Notes: generated by a model from the letters alone, not told the origin. Shown: positions 1 through 7,132, numbered from the stretch's first letter. The stretch is DNA of 9,021 nucleotides from Acidobacteriota bacterium (GCA_019247235.1 JAFAPG010000086.1:1-9021); one strand, 5' to 3'. Numbers and translations: made by a program.

Positions 1-1287
1 GCTCCCCAGCCTAGGCGCGAGCAAATGGATGACGGCCAAAGCCACAAGATAGGCAAAGCCGGCAATGGCGAAGGGAACGGCATAGCTGCCGGTCCACTGC
101 AAGAAATGGGCTACCACCTTGGCGATCAACATGCCTCCGATGGCACCGGCCATGCCTCCGATGCCGACCACCGAAGCCACTGCTTTTCCCGGAAATACAT
201 CCGAGGGCAAGGTAAGCAGATTGCAAGAAAAACCCTGATGAGCGGCGGCCGCCAAACCAATCAGCAGAACCGCGCCCCAGGTCGAAGCCACCTTAGGCGC
301 GAAGACGATGGGAACCACCGAGGCGCCGCAGATCAGCATGGCCATCTTGCGTCCGAAATTGATGCTTTTGCCGCGCCGTATGAGGCGCGAAGATATCCAT
401 CCTCCGGCCACGCTCCCCCCGTCAGCCATCAGATAGATCAGAACAATCGGCAGGCCAATCTGCAGCAGCGCCAATCCATGCCGGCGCTGTAAAAAATCCG
501 GAATCCAGAACAAATAAAACCACCAGATTGGGTCGATGAGAAATTTGCCCAAGGCGAACGCCCAGGTTTCCCGGTATCCCGCAAGCTTGAGCCAACTGAT
601 CGTGCCCGAAGCTTCAACCGGGTCACTGCGGATGTAGCGCAACTCGGCGGGCGAACAGCGCGGGTGTTTCTCTGGAATCCGGTAGACCCAAAGCCACAAT
701 AGAAGCCAGAGGAAGCCGATCGAGCCAATCAACAGAAAAGCCCAACGCCAACCCCAATGCACCGTAATCCAGGGAGCCACCAGCGGCGTGACCACTGCCC
801 CCACGTTGGTGCCGGCGTTAAAAATCCCTGTAGCCAGCGCTCGCTCGCGTTTGGGAAACCATTCGGCGGTTGCCTTAAGGCTGGCGGGGAATACCCCGGC
901 TTCGGCAAAGCCCAAGGCAAAGCGCGCACTCATAAAGCCAAAGAATGAACTGAGCAGGCCGTGCGCCATCGAAGCCAAACTCCACCCCGCCATGGCGAAG
1001 GCATAACCAATTCGGGTGCCCAGACGATCCACCAGTCGTCCGACCAGAACCATTCCCAGGGCGTATGCCGCCTGAAAGGCGAACACCAGGTTGCCATAGG
1101 CGATTTCATCCCAACCCAAATCGTGTTGCAAGGTGGATTTCAGGACCCCGATGACCTGGCGGTCCATGTAGTTTTTGGTTGTGCCGATCAGCAGGACAAC
1201 ACAGATGATCCAGCGGAAATAGCCGGCGTTAGCGCGAGGCAGAGTTTCAAGCTCGCCTTCCACCAGACCGCGCGTGATATCTGACAT
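1..1287 (-). CDS. ExuT-like MFS hexuronate/sugar-acid transporter (3' end off the window)
   Basis: Inner-membrane major facilitator protein, probably a proton symporter importing hexuronates such as glucuronate. The frame is open from ATG at 1287 to base 1, giving 429 residues without a stop. Relatives are about 430-450 residues, so only a few C-terminal residues are missing. Many hydrophobic segments are visible. Anion:cation symporter hallmarks include YMDRQ at residues 40-44, the loop DRLGTR at 87-92, EAGVFP at 129-134, AEWFPKRERALATG at 141-154 and FPGKAVASVVGIGGMAG at 365-381. Asp42-Arg43, Arg122 and Glu129 keep the spacing I recall for the proton-coupling and substrate residues of the galactonate transporter DgoT. 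It lies 42 bases downstream of the SDR gene, so co-transcription with it is likely. No good Shine-Dalgarno precedes the ATG, but no other in-frame start exists before the SDR stop. The substrate is inferred from the neighbours; gluconate or galactonate is possible. Confidence 0.88.
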   Translation of the reverse strand, partial: MSDITRGLVEGELETLPRANAGYFRWIICVVLLIGTTKNYMDRQVIGVLKSTLQHDLGWDEIAYGNLVFAFQAAYALGMVLVGRLVDRLGTRIGYAFAMAGWSLASMAHGLLSSFFGFMSARFALGFAEAGVFPASLKATAEWFPKRERALATGIFNAGTNVGAVVTPLVAPWITVHWGWRWAFLLIGSIGFLWLLLWLWVYRIPEKHPRCSPAELRYIRSDPVEASGTISWLKLAGYRETWAFALGKFLIDPIWWFYLFWIPDFLQRRHGLALLQIGLPIVLIYLMADGGSVAGGWISSRLIRRGKSINFGRKMAMLICGASVVPIVFAPKVASTWGAVLLIGLAAAAHQGFSCNLLTLPSDVFPGKAVASVVGIGGMAGAIGGMLIAKVVAHFLQWTGSYAVPFAIAGFAYLVALAVIHLLAPRLGS

Positions 1288-1329
1288 AAAAGAAAAAACG
1301 GATTCTTGAAGTTGTTGGCGGGCTTCCGG

Positions 1330-2106
1330 CTACTGATTGACCCCGCTCATCACGAATCCACCATCGACGGTTAGTACCTGTCCGGTTACGAAGCCGGCCG
1401 CATCCGAGGCTAGGAAAACCGCAGCTCCGACCAGTTCTGGCAAGCTTCCAAATCGCCGCATGGGAGTGCGCAGCAGGATTTCCTGCCCTCGCGGGGTACC
1501 GTCCAAAAGAGCTTTATTCAAGTCGGTTCGGTACACCCCCGGCGCGATGGCGTTTACGCAAACGCCATGGCGGGCCCATTCAACCGCCAGGCTTTGCGTC
1601 AGCGACACCACGGCGGACTTGCTAGCGGCATAGGCGGCAACTTCGAAGAAGGCGCGCATGGCAGTAGCTGAGGCAATGTTGATGATCCGCCCATATTTTC
1701 GTTCCATCATTTGCCGTCCGAAGATCTGGCAGGCACGCAGGGTTCCGGTCAAATTGGTATCGAAGATCTCGTTCCACTCCTTCTCGCTAATATCCAGAGT
1801 GGGCACGCGCCGGATGACCCCGGCCGAGTTGATAAGTATGTCGCTGTGGCCAAATTCCCTCGACACGGCTGAATAGAGTGCTTCGACGCTGGAGCGTTGG
1901 GTGGCATCGCATGTACAAGCCAGCGACCTTCGCCCCAGCTTTTTAATTTCATCGACCGCGGCCTCGACCAGATCGGCCCGGCGCCCGGTCGGTACTACGT
2001 TCGCACCTGCTTCGGCCAGTCCAATCGCAAGTGTCAGTCCAATGCCAGAAGTTCCACCTATTACCACAGCAGTCTTACCACTAAGGTCCAGTGAGGGATG
2101 TCCCAT
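1330..2106 (-). CDS. SDR-family NAD(P)-dependent oxidoreductase, candidate fructuronate reductase
   Basis: Classical short-chain dehydrogenase of 258 residues, a typical family length. The Rossmann glycine motif GGTSGIG is at residues 17-23, NSAG at 93-96 (usually NNAG) and the structural Asn at 118. The catalytic set is Ser146, Tyr159 and Lys163 (YAASK), with PG at 189-190 and the C-terminal motif VDGG at 247-250. TGRR at 40-43 places arginines where NADPH-preferring members often carry them; cofactor choice is uncertain. Overall it resembles KduD and gluconate 5-dehydrogenase types. Between uxaC/manD and a hexuronate transporter, the missing activity is reduction of D-fructuronate to D-mannonate, which an SDR (YjmF/UxuB) performs in Bacillus subtilis, so this role is inferred. 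Alternatives are gluconate 5-dehydrogenase or KduD-type activity. The ATG at 2106 has only a weak GAAAG nine bases upstream. Confidence 0.88.
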   Translation of the reverse strand: MGHPSLDLSGKTAVVIGGTSGIGLTLAIGLAEAGANVVPTGRRADLVEAAVDEIKKLGRRSLACTCDATQRSSVEALYSAVSREFGHSDILINSAGVIRRVPTLDISEKEWNEIFDTNLTGTLRACQIFGRQMMERKYGRIINIASATAMRAFFEVAAYAASKSAVVSLTQSLAVEWARHGVCVNAIAPGVYRTDLNKALLDGTPRGQEILLRTPMRRFGSLPELVGAAVFLASDAAGFVTGQVLTVDGGFVMSGVNQ

Positions 2107-2132
2107 GAGAAATAACTTTCAATGTCTTAGGG

Positions 2133-2147
2133 CAGTGCCCGGCACTG
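2133..2147. promoter_or_regulatory. 15-base palindrome upstream of the SDR gene, possible operator
   Basis: CAGTGCC-C-GGCACTG is a perfect inverted repeat of seven bases around a single C, 27 bases upstream of the SDR start, in the 134-base gap after xylA. With a one-base centre it suits a dimeric repressor site better than an RNA hairpin. The overlapping GGGCAGTGCCC could also form a small hairpin that might trim xylA from SDR-MFS transcripts. No T-tract follows on the minus strand, so it is not an ordinary intrinsic terminator. Confidence 0.3.
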
Positions 2148-2240
2148 GCCGACTGTCCGCCCGCTCGCGCGCGCCAATCCTAACATATCCTAAAAGCGCA
2201 GATTTTGCCGGACCCAGGCCGCATGAGTCGGGATGGGGCA

Positions 2241-3404
2241 TCAGCAGCCGCCAAGCAGAATATCCACCGTCAGTTGATCTAAGCGCTCATAGGGCAGGCG
2301 CCGTTCGAGGATCTTATCCTTATCAAACTCATAATCGAGCAGCGCGCTGGCCCCGGCTTTGGAATACTTCCCGACTTGGGGAAGACCATTCCGAGCTTCG
2401 CCCAAAGCGCGAAGGATGGATTGAATCTCCTGGTTGGCGTTCCAGTGGGCCGCCTTCTCTTTCAGAATGAGGTAGCTCCGCATGCAGCCGCGAGCGAAGT
2501 CCTTGACTCCTTCGTAGTCCTCGGTGCGATATGCATGCGCATCGAAGTGGCGTGGGCCCTCGTAGCCAACATCTTCGAGGAACTTCACTAGCCAGAAAGC
2601 GCCCTTGAGGTTGACCGATCCGAAGCGCAAATCCTGGTCGTAACGGCCGGGCATTTGGTCATTCAAATCAATATGAAACAGCTTGCCAGCCTCCCAGGCC
2701 TGCGCCACTCCATGCATGAAGTTCAAACCGGCCATGGTCTCGTGAGCAAATTCTGGATTCACACCAACCATTTCCGGATGATCCAGGGTGGGAATGAATC
2801 CCAGATAATGCCCGGTGGTGGCCATATAAATGTCGCCCCGTGGTTCATTCGGTTTTGCCTCTAGCGCAAATTTGTAGCCATAACCGCGATCCAGATTGTA
2901 TGCACAAAGATAGTTCACCGCTTCTCGCAGTCGTTTGATAGCATCATCGGCTCGGCGACAGGCATCGGTATCAACTCCCTCCCGGCCCCCCCAAAGAACG
3001 AAAATCTTGGCTCCTAATTCAGCTCCCAAGTCCATGGCGCGCATGGTCTTTTGCATTGCGTAGGCTCGCACCGCCGGGTCGTTGGCAGTGAATGCCCCGT
3101 CGCGAAAGATGGGATGAAAAAACAAAGAGACCGTCGCCATGGGCACGACGATGCCGTGGCGACTACAGGCCTGTTTGAATTCGCGAACGATACGATCACG
3201 CTCGTTCCCCGTGGCATCGATCGGCACCAGATCGTTATCATGCAAATTCACGCCCCAGGCGCCCACCTCGGCCAGCATGGCAACCATTTCTGTGGGAGGA
3301 AGAGGTGCGCGTACAAAATCACCAAAGGGATCGCGCCCGCGGTTGCCGAGCGTCCACAGGCCAAAGGAAAATTGATGCTCTGGCTTCGGTTGGTATGAAT
3401 CCAT
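2241..3404 (-). CDS. xylA: Xylose isomerase (short, actinobacterial-type)
   Basis: Cytoplasmic D-xylose to D-xylulose isomerase, a two-metal TIM-barrel enzyme that also isomerises glucose. At 387 residues it has the length of the short class (Streptomyces, about 388). Every active-site residue of the Streptomyces enzyme appears shifted by one: Trp17, Phe27, catalytic His55 and Asp58 (LHDND), Phe95, Trp138 (WGGREG), and metal ligands Glu182, Glu218, Asp246, Asp256, Asp258 and Asp288. Lys184 and Glu187 (KPNEPRGD) and His221 (NPEFAHE) are also present. The enzyme should therefore be active. The ATG at 3404 has a good AGGAG (plus-strand 3414-3418) nine bases upstream. It is the first gene of a minus-strand run xylA-SDR-MFS and is divergent from uxaC. 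No xylulokinase is visible, so that step must be encoded elsewhere. Confidence 0.96.
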   Translation of the reverse strand: MDSYQPKPEHQFSFGLWTLGNRGRDPFGDFVRAPLPPTEMVAMLAEVGAWGVNLHDNDLVPIDATGNERDRIVREFKQACSRHGIVVPMATVSLFFHPIFRDGAFTANDPAVRAYAMQKTMRAMDLGAELGAKIFVLWGGREGVDTDACRRADDAIKRLREAVNYLCAYNLDRGYGYKFALEAKPNEPRGDIYMATTGHYLGFIPTLDHPEMVGVNPEFAHETMAGLNFMHGVAQAWEAGKLFHIDLNDQMPGRYDQDLRFGSVNLKGAFWLVKFLEDVGYEGPRHFDAHAYRTEDYEGVKDFARGCMRSYLILKEKAAHWNANQEIQSILRALGEARNGLPQVGKYSKAGASALLDYEFDKDKILERRLPYERLDQLTVDILLGGC

Positions 3405-3652
3405 ATATACCTGCTCCTGTCTTTCTGGTCCCTACGCTCCGAACGAACTCGTCGGCGAGGCCAACCAGCTATTATGCGCTATTCGTACTTCGTTTTCTGC
3501 CACCCGCAGTCTAACAACCTTCAAAGCACTTCACATTAGTTAAGATGGTGGAAACCGCTTGAGCAATGCCTTATGCTAGGGATCCCTTATGTCCGGGTTG
3601 CGATCGATGCCGAAGCCATGAGTGGGTGCTAGGCTGATCGGTTTCCGAAGAC
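3405..3652. promoter_or_regulatory. Divergent xylA/uxaC intergenic region with candidate operator repeats
   Basis: These 248 bases must hold the promoters of both xylA (minus) and uxaC (plus). Visible elements are the inverted pair GGAAACCG (3550-3557) and CGGTTTCC (3639-3646), resembling half-sites of LacI-type sugar operators, and a perfect palindrome AGGGATCCCT (3578-3587). The palindrome is overlapped or flanked by direct copies of CCTTATG at 3569-3575 and 3585-3591. A minus-strand -10-like CATAAT lies at 3471-3476 but lacks a matching -35. No confident sigma70 promoter could be picked, and no gene is seen in this gap. Confidence 0.4.
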
Positions 3653-5125
3653 ATGCAGGTTCTCGAGCCCAAGTTCGAGTACGATTTAGAACAACCTAAG
3701 GCGGCGCGTCGATTGAACTTTATCCACGATGACTTTCTCCTCCTGTCGGAGTCGGCACGGCGATTATTTCACGAATATGCCGCGCGCGAGCCGATTCTCG
3801 ATTTTCATTCCCATTTGCCGGCGGCGGAAATTGCGGAAAATCGGCGCTTCCGCGATCTGACAGAAATTTGGTTAGAGGGAGATCACTACAAGTGGCGGGC
3901 CATGCGGGCCAATGGAGTCGCCGAGCAATATGCCAGCGGAGACGCCAGTGGCTATGAGAAATTTCTGGCCTGGGCGAAAACTGTTCCTTTCACCCTGCGC
4001 AATCCCCTATATCAGTGGACCCATCTGGAGCTGAAACGGTACTTTGGCATTGAGGCACTATTAAACCAAGCCAGCGCAAAGTCCATCTGGGAACAAGCCA
4101 ATTCCCTGCTTGCAACTCCGGAGTTTAGGGCCAGGGGCATTCTCAAGAAATTTGGCGTGCAAGTGGTGTGCACAACCGATGATCCGACCAGTGACCTGGC
4201 CGCACATGCTTGCCTCAACGCGAACGACCCCGACCTGCGCATGTACCCAACTTTTCGGCCTGATAAGGCGCTTGCCATAGACCATCCGGAAGCCTTCAAT
4301 GCCTGGGTGGAACGGCTCGAAGCCGCCAGCAACACTCATATTCATAACTTGAACGCATTTTTGGACGCGCTCACTCAGCGGCACCAGGTGTTCCACCAGC
4401 ATGGCGGACGGCTCTCCGATCATGGCCTGGCGCGCTGTTACGGCCAGCCCGCGAGTCCAACGGAGGCGGCAAAGATTTTCGAGAGAGTCCGAGGCGGCCA
4501 AATCCCAAGCGGCGAAGAACACGAACGCTTTGCCTCCTTCCTGATGCTCTTCTTTGGCCGGCTGGACGCGGAAAAGAGCTGGACCAAACAGTTACATCTA
4601 GGTGCTTGCCGTTCGGTAAATTCGCGCCAGCAGCGCACGCTGGGACCGGATACCGGATTTGACTCCATCGGGGATCTCCCGCAAGCCCACGCGCTTTGTG
4701 CCTATCTCGACTTGCTTGAGCAGGAGAGTGCTCTGCCCAAGATGATCCTCTACAACGTTAATCCCGCAGACAATTACGTTTTCGCAACCGCCGCAGGATC
4801 CTTTCAAGGCGACTCGCTCAAGGCAAAGATTCAGTTTGGCAGCGCCTGGTGGTTTCTGGATCAGAAACAAGGAATCGAAGCCCAGCTCAACGCTCTATCG
4901 AACACCGGTCTGCTATCTCGATTCGTGGGCATGGTAACTGATTCTCGTTCCTTTATGTCGTTTCCCCGACATGAATATTTCCGTCGAATCCTGGCAAACC
5001 TCTGTGGTCGCGACATAGACGGTGGTGAATTGCCGCCGGACCTAGAGCTGGTAGGGACGATGATTCGAAATATCTCTTTTAACAACGCCCGAGAATATCT
5101 CGCCCTAGAAATGCCCCGAAAGTAA
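3653..5125 (+). CDS. uxaC: Glucuronate isomerase (uronate isomerase UxaC)
   Basis: Cytoplasmic amidohydrolase-superfamily enzyme converting D-glucuronate to D-fructuronate (and galacturonate to tagaturonate), the first intracellular step of hexuronate catabolism. It aligns along its length with my recollection of E. coli UxaC: HSH metal motif at residues 52-54, GDHYKWRAMRANGVAE at 76-91, TTDDP at 174-178, LSDHG at 254-258, LHLGA at 314-318, GFDSIGDLP at 335-343, FGSAWWF at 395-401, TDSRSF at 429-434, HEYFRRI at 440-446 and NNAREY at 477-482. From this ATG it is 490 residues, about 20 longer than E. coli (470). A TTG at 3713 gives exactly 470 residues, begins at the usual family N-terminus (NFIHDDFLL), and has AAGGCGG eight bases upstream, whereas the ATG at 3653 has a poor ribosome site. 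The true start may therefore be 3713. It is divergent from xylA and convergent with manD. Confidence 0.96.
   Translation: MQVLEPKFEYDLEQPKAARRLNFIHDDFLLLSESARRLFHEYAAREPILDFHSHLPAAEIAENRRFRDLTEIWLEGDHYKWRAMRANGVAEQYASGDASGYEKFLAWAKTVPFTLRNPLYQWTHLELKRYFGIEALLNQASAKSIWEQANSLLATPEFRARGILKKFGVQVVCTTDDPTSDLAAHACLNANDPDLRMYPTFRPDKALAIDHPEAFNAWVERLEAASNTHIHNLNAFLDALTQRHQVFHQHGGRLSDHGLARCYGQPASPTEAAKIFERVRGGQIPSGEEHERFASFLMLFFGRLDAEKSWTKQLHLGACRSVNSRQQRTLGPDTGFDSIGDLPQAHALCAYLDLLEQESALPKMILYNVNPADNYVFATAAGSFQGDSLKAKIQFGSAWWFLDQKQGIEAQLNALSNTGLLSRFVGMVTDSRSFMSFPRHEYFRRILANLCGRDIDGGELPPDLELVGTMIRNISFNNAREYLALEMPRK
3698..3704 (+). promoter_or_regulatory. uxaC: Possible ribosome binding site for a TTG start of uxaC at 3713
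   Basis: AAGGCGG sits eight bases before an in-frame TTG whose product would match the normal UxaC length and N-terminus. An in-frame TGA at 3635 closes the frame just upstream of the ATG at 3653, so only these two starts compete. The ATG has no comparable purine run. Confidence 0.4.
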
Positions 5126-5139
5126 ACAACGTCACCGAC

Positions 5140-6348
5140 TCACCAACTGTGCAAAGTTCCGTCGAGTTTGCGATTAATGGGCAGGTAAGCGCGCTGATAA
5201 GGAAATTTGGCGGCCAGAGCCTCATCGATCTGGACGCCAAGCCCCGGGGCCTCGCCGGGATGCATAAAGCCGTCGCGAAAGTTGTAGGCGTGAGGGTAAA
5301 CCCGATCGGTTTCTTCCGTATGTGGCATATATTCCTGAATGCCAAAATTGTGAACGCTGAGGTCAAAGTGTAAGGCCGCGCCCATGGTTACCGGGCTTAG
5401 ATCAGTAGCGCCATGGCACCCAGTGCGCACCTGATAGGCCTCCGCGAGATGGGCAATTTTTCGAAGATGGGTGATCCCGCCGGCGTGGACCACGGTGCTG
5501 CGAATGAAATCAATCAACTGTTCTTCAATGAGTTGCTGACAATCGAAAATGGTGTTGAAGACCTCACCGATCGCGATGGGAGTAGTTGTATGCTGGCGAA
5601 TCAGTCGCAAGGCCGGCTGCAATTCAGCGGCTGTCGGGTCCTCTAGCCAGAACAATCGAAAGGGCTCAAGATCTCGCCCGAGACGAGCCGCTTCGATAGG
5701 GGTTAAGCGGTGGTGAGCGTCATGCAAAAGGTGCACCTCAGGGCCAAACTCGGTGCGCAATCGCTCGAACAGCTGCGGGACAAATCGCAAGTAATGCTCA
5801 GTCGACCAATGATCTTCGGGGGGAGCGTCTCTTACCGCCGGTTCATACGTCGTTTCGCCATGCCCAATTCCGTAGGTGGCCTTTAATCCGGGTACACCTG
5901 ATTGCGCCCGGATGGCACGGTACCCGAGATTGAGAAAATGACCGAACGAGCCAAGGGTCTTCTCCATGTCGCTTCCACTGGCATGTCCGTAGACCAATAC
6001 CTTGTCGCGCGAGGCCCCTCCCAATAACTGGTAGAGCGGAACGTTCAGGCTCTTCGCCCTGATATCCCAAAGCGCGGTATCGACGGCGCTGATCGCCGTC
6101 ATCGTCACCGGTCCGCGACGCCAGTAGGCGCCTTTATACAAGTAGTGCCAAGTATCTTCGATCCGGCGGGCATCGCGGCCGATCAGCAGGGGAATGACAT
6201 GGTCGTCCAAATAACTGGCTACCGCCAGTTCTCGCCCATTTAAGGTGGCGTCGCCAAGACCATAGATCCCGTCTTCCACCGTGAGCTTGAGGGTGACAAA
6301 GTTCCGTCCCGGACAACAAACGATCACCTTCGCGTCAACAATCTTCAT
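5140..6348 (-). CDS. manD: D-mannonate dehydratase (enolase superfamily, ManD)
   Basis: Mg2+-dependent cytoplasmic dehydratase turning D-mannonate into 2-keto-3-deoxy-D-gluconate. The 402 residues match the family length, and numbering coincides with the Novosphingobium ManD: metal ligands Asp210, Glu236 and Glu262, catalytic Tyr159 and His212 (LLHDAHH), Arg147, and Glu339. The family loop RAQSGVPGLKATYG is at 147-160 and TGCHGATDLSP at 309-319. Residue 314 is Ala, which I recall as typical of the efficient, mannonate-specific members rather than the Pro-bearing weak ones. This enzyme belongs to the enolase superfamily and is unrelated to the TIM-barrel UxuA. A good site (GAGG eight bases before ATG) supports the start at 6348. 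It converges on uxaC with 14 bases between stops and lies 77 bases downstream of the 2H phosphoesterase gene on the same strand. It may have its own promoter in that gap. Confidence 0.95.
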   Translation of the reverse strand: MKIVDAKVIVCCPGRNFVTLKLTVEDGIYGLGDATLNGRELAVASYLDDHVIPLLIGRDARRIEDTWHYLYKGAYWRRGPVTMTAISAVDTALWDIRAKSLNVPLYQLLGGASRDKVLVYGHASGSDMEKTLGSFGHFLNLGYRAIRAQSGVPGLKATYGIGHGETTYEPAVRDAPPEDHWSTEHYLRFVPQLFERLRTEFGPEVHLLHDAHHRLTPIEAARLGRDLEPFRLFWLEDPTAAELQPALRLIRQHTTTPIAIGEVFNTIFDCQQLIEEQLIDFIRSTVVHAGGITHLRKIAHLAEAYQVRTGCHGATDLSPVTMGAALHFDLSVHNFGIQEYMPHTEETDRVYPHAYNFRDGFMHPGEAPGLGVQIDEALAAKFPYQRAYLPINRKLDGTLHSW

Positions 6349-6425
6349 GGCGCCACCCTCGAGCGGAATTAAAGAAAGCTAAATCTAACACTTTGCGGAA
6401 ACTATCGCGGCTTGGGCGAGGAAGG

Positions 6426-6992
6426 CTAACGCTGTTGACTAAAATGGCGCGCTCGGTGATTTGTTCCCAGAGGAATACCAGCTAGATCGATCCAATGATA
6501 CGGTCCCTGCTCGCGAACAAAAGTGAGGTCCCGGATTTCGATCGAGCGGGCGCCCTCAAATCCGGCCCAACGCATACGCGCGACTCGATAAGCATGTTGC
6601 GCCTGCTCCTCCGCGCCCATTTTCACTATCGTGAGATGTGGCATATAAGGCCATTCTTCTTGACGCTCGAGCGCATTCACGTTGAGCAGATCATGCACTT
6701 CGCGCATTCGGTAGGCGGCATGAGCCACGCGAATGAAAACCGTTGGAGTGACCGGTATAAAGGTTTCCACTTCACCCAGTGTGACCTCAAAAGGTTCAAC
6801 TTGCTCACAGTACTGCCTTAAGGTCTCGAGTGCCGCAGATTCAGCTCCCTGCAAGAGACGAGGAGGCAACAAGGTCACGTGAGCGGCCAGGTGAGGAAGC
6901 TCAGGATGCAATTCTTTGCGGAGCTTCTCAACAAATTCTCCCACCTGGTTCTTTACGTAAGCTACGAGCGCGTAGCGTGTGGGCGGGTTCAT
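6426..6992 (-). CDS. 2H phosphoesterase superfamily protein (2'-5' RNA ligase-like)
   Basis: A 188-residue cytoplasmic protein carrying the two HxT signatures of 2H phosphoesterases: His38-Val-Thr40 (AHVTLLPP) and His119-Leu-Thr121 (PHLTIVKMG). These residues flank the active site that opens or seals 2',5' or cyclic phosphodiester bonds in RNA or nucleotides. Length and motif spacing fit the bacterial LigT/YjcG-like group. I chose ATG 6992 because it begins the family N-terminus (RYALVAYV). A longer in-frame form from TTG 7076 would add a 28-residue low-complexity-looking tail with no support. No Shine-Dalgarno precedes 6992, but TATAAT lies only 12 bases upstream, so the message may be nearly leaderless. 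It precedes manD by 77 bases on the same strand, which could place both on one transcript. A link to sugar metabolism is not evident, and the physiological substrate is unknown. Confidence 0.85.
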   Translation of the reverse strand: MNPPTRYALVAYVKNQVGEFVEKLRKELHPELPHLAAHVTLLPPRLLQGAESAALETLRQYCEQVEPFEVTLGEVETFIPVTPTVFIRVAHAAYRMREVHDLLNVNALERQEEWPYMPHLTIVKMGAEEQAQHAYRVARMRWAGFEGARSIEIRDLTFVREQGPYHWIDLAGIPLGTNHRARHFSQQR

Positions 6993-7004
6993 AGCCAACA
7001 CAGA

Positions 7005-7010
7005 ATTATA
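7005..7010 (-). promoter_or_regulatory. Perfect -10 hexamer ahead of the 2H phosphoesterase gene
   Basis: Read on the minus strand this is TATAAT, ending 12 bases before ATG 6992. Transcription would begin roughly six bases before the start codon. No recognisable -35 is found 16-19 bases upstream, so this rests on one motif. Confidence 0.3.
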
Positions 7011-7132
7011 ACCATACGCCGAGCCGTGCGCGGCGGATGGATGGCCTTGACCGAGATATCGAGCAAAGCTGCTCAAAACCAGAGGACAAGCAGGGATCAG
7101 GAGCCTACTGCAAAACCGAAGGGGTGGTTAGA

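Noticed and set aside
131..163. Two exact copies of ATGCCTCCGATG, 21 bases apart
   Set aside because: On the coding strand they encode the repeated IGGM of the transporter's glycine-rich helix (GIGGMAGAIGGM), so they are explained by protein sequence.
25..492. Plus-strand frame of 155 codons over the transporter
   Set aside because: It is antisense to a well-supported membrane protein and rich in His, Gln, Arg and Gly, as expected from reversed hydrophobic codons.
4061..4522. Minus-strand frame of 153 codons within uxaC
   Set aside because: It lies entirely antisense to a gene with full-length family similarity and shows no domain of its own.
6993..7076. Upstream extension of the 2H phosphoesterase to TTG 7076
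   Set aside because: The extra 28 residues have no family counterpart, while ATG 6992 begins at the usual first beta strand.
7069..7086. Hairpin GAGCA-AAGC-TGCTC followed by AAAA
   Set aside because: The stem has five pairs and the following bases are A on the plus strand. On the minus strand the T-run precedes the hairpin, so it does not fit a terminator for either gene.
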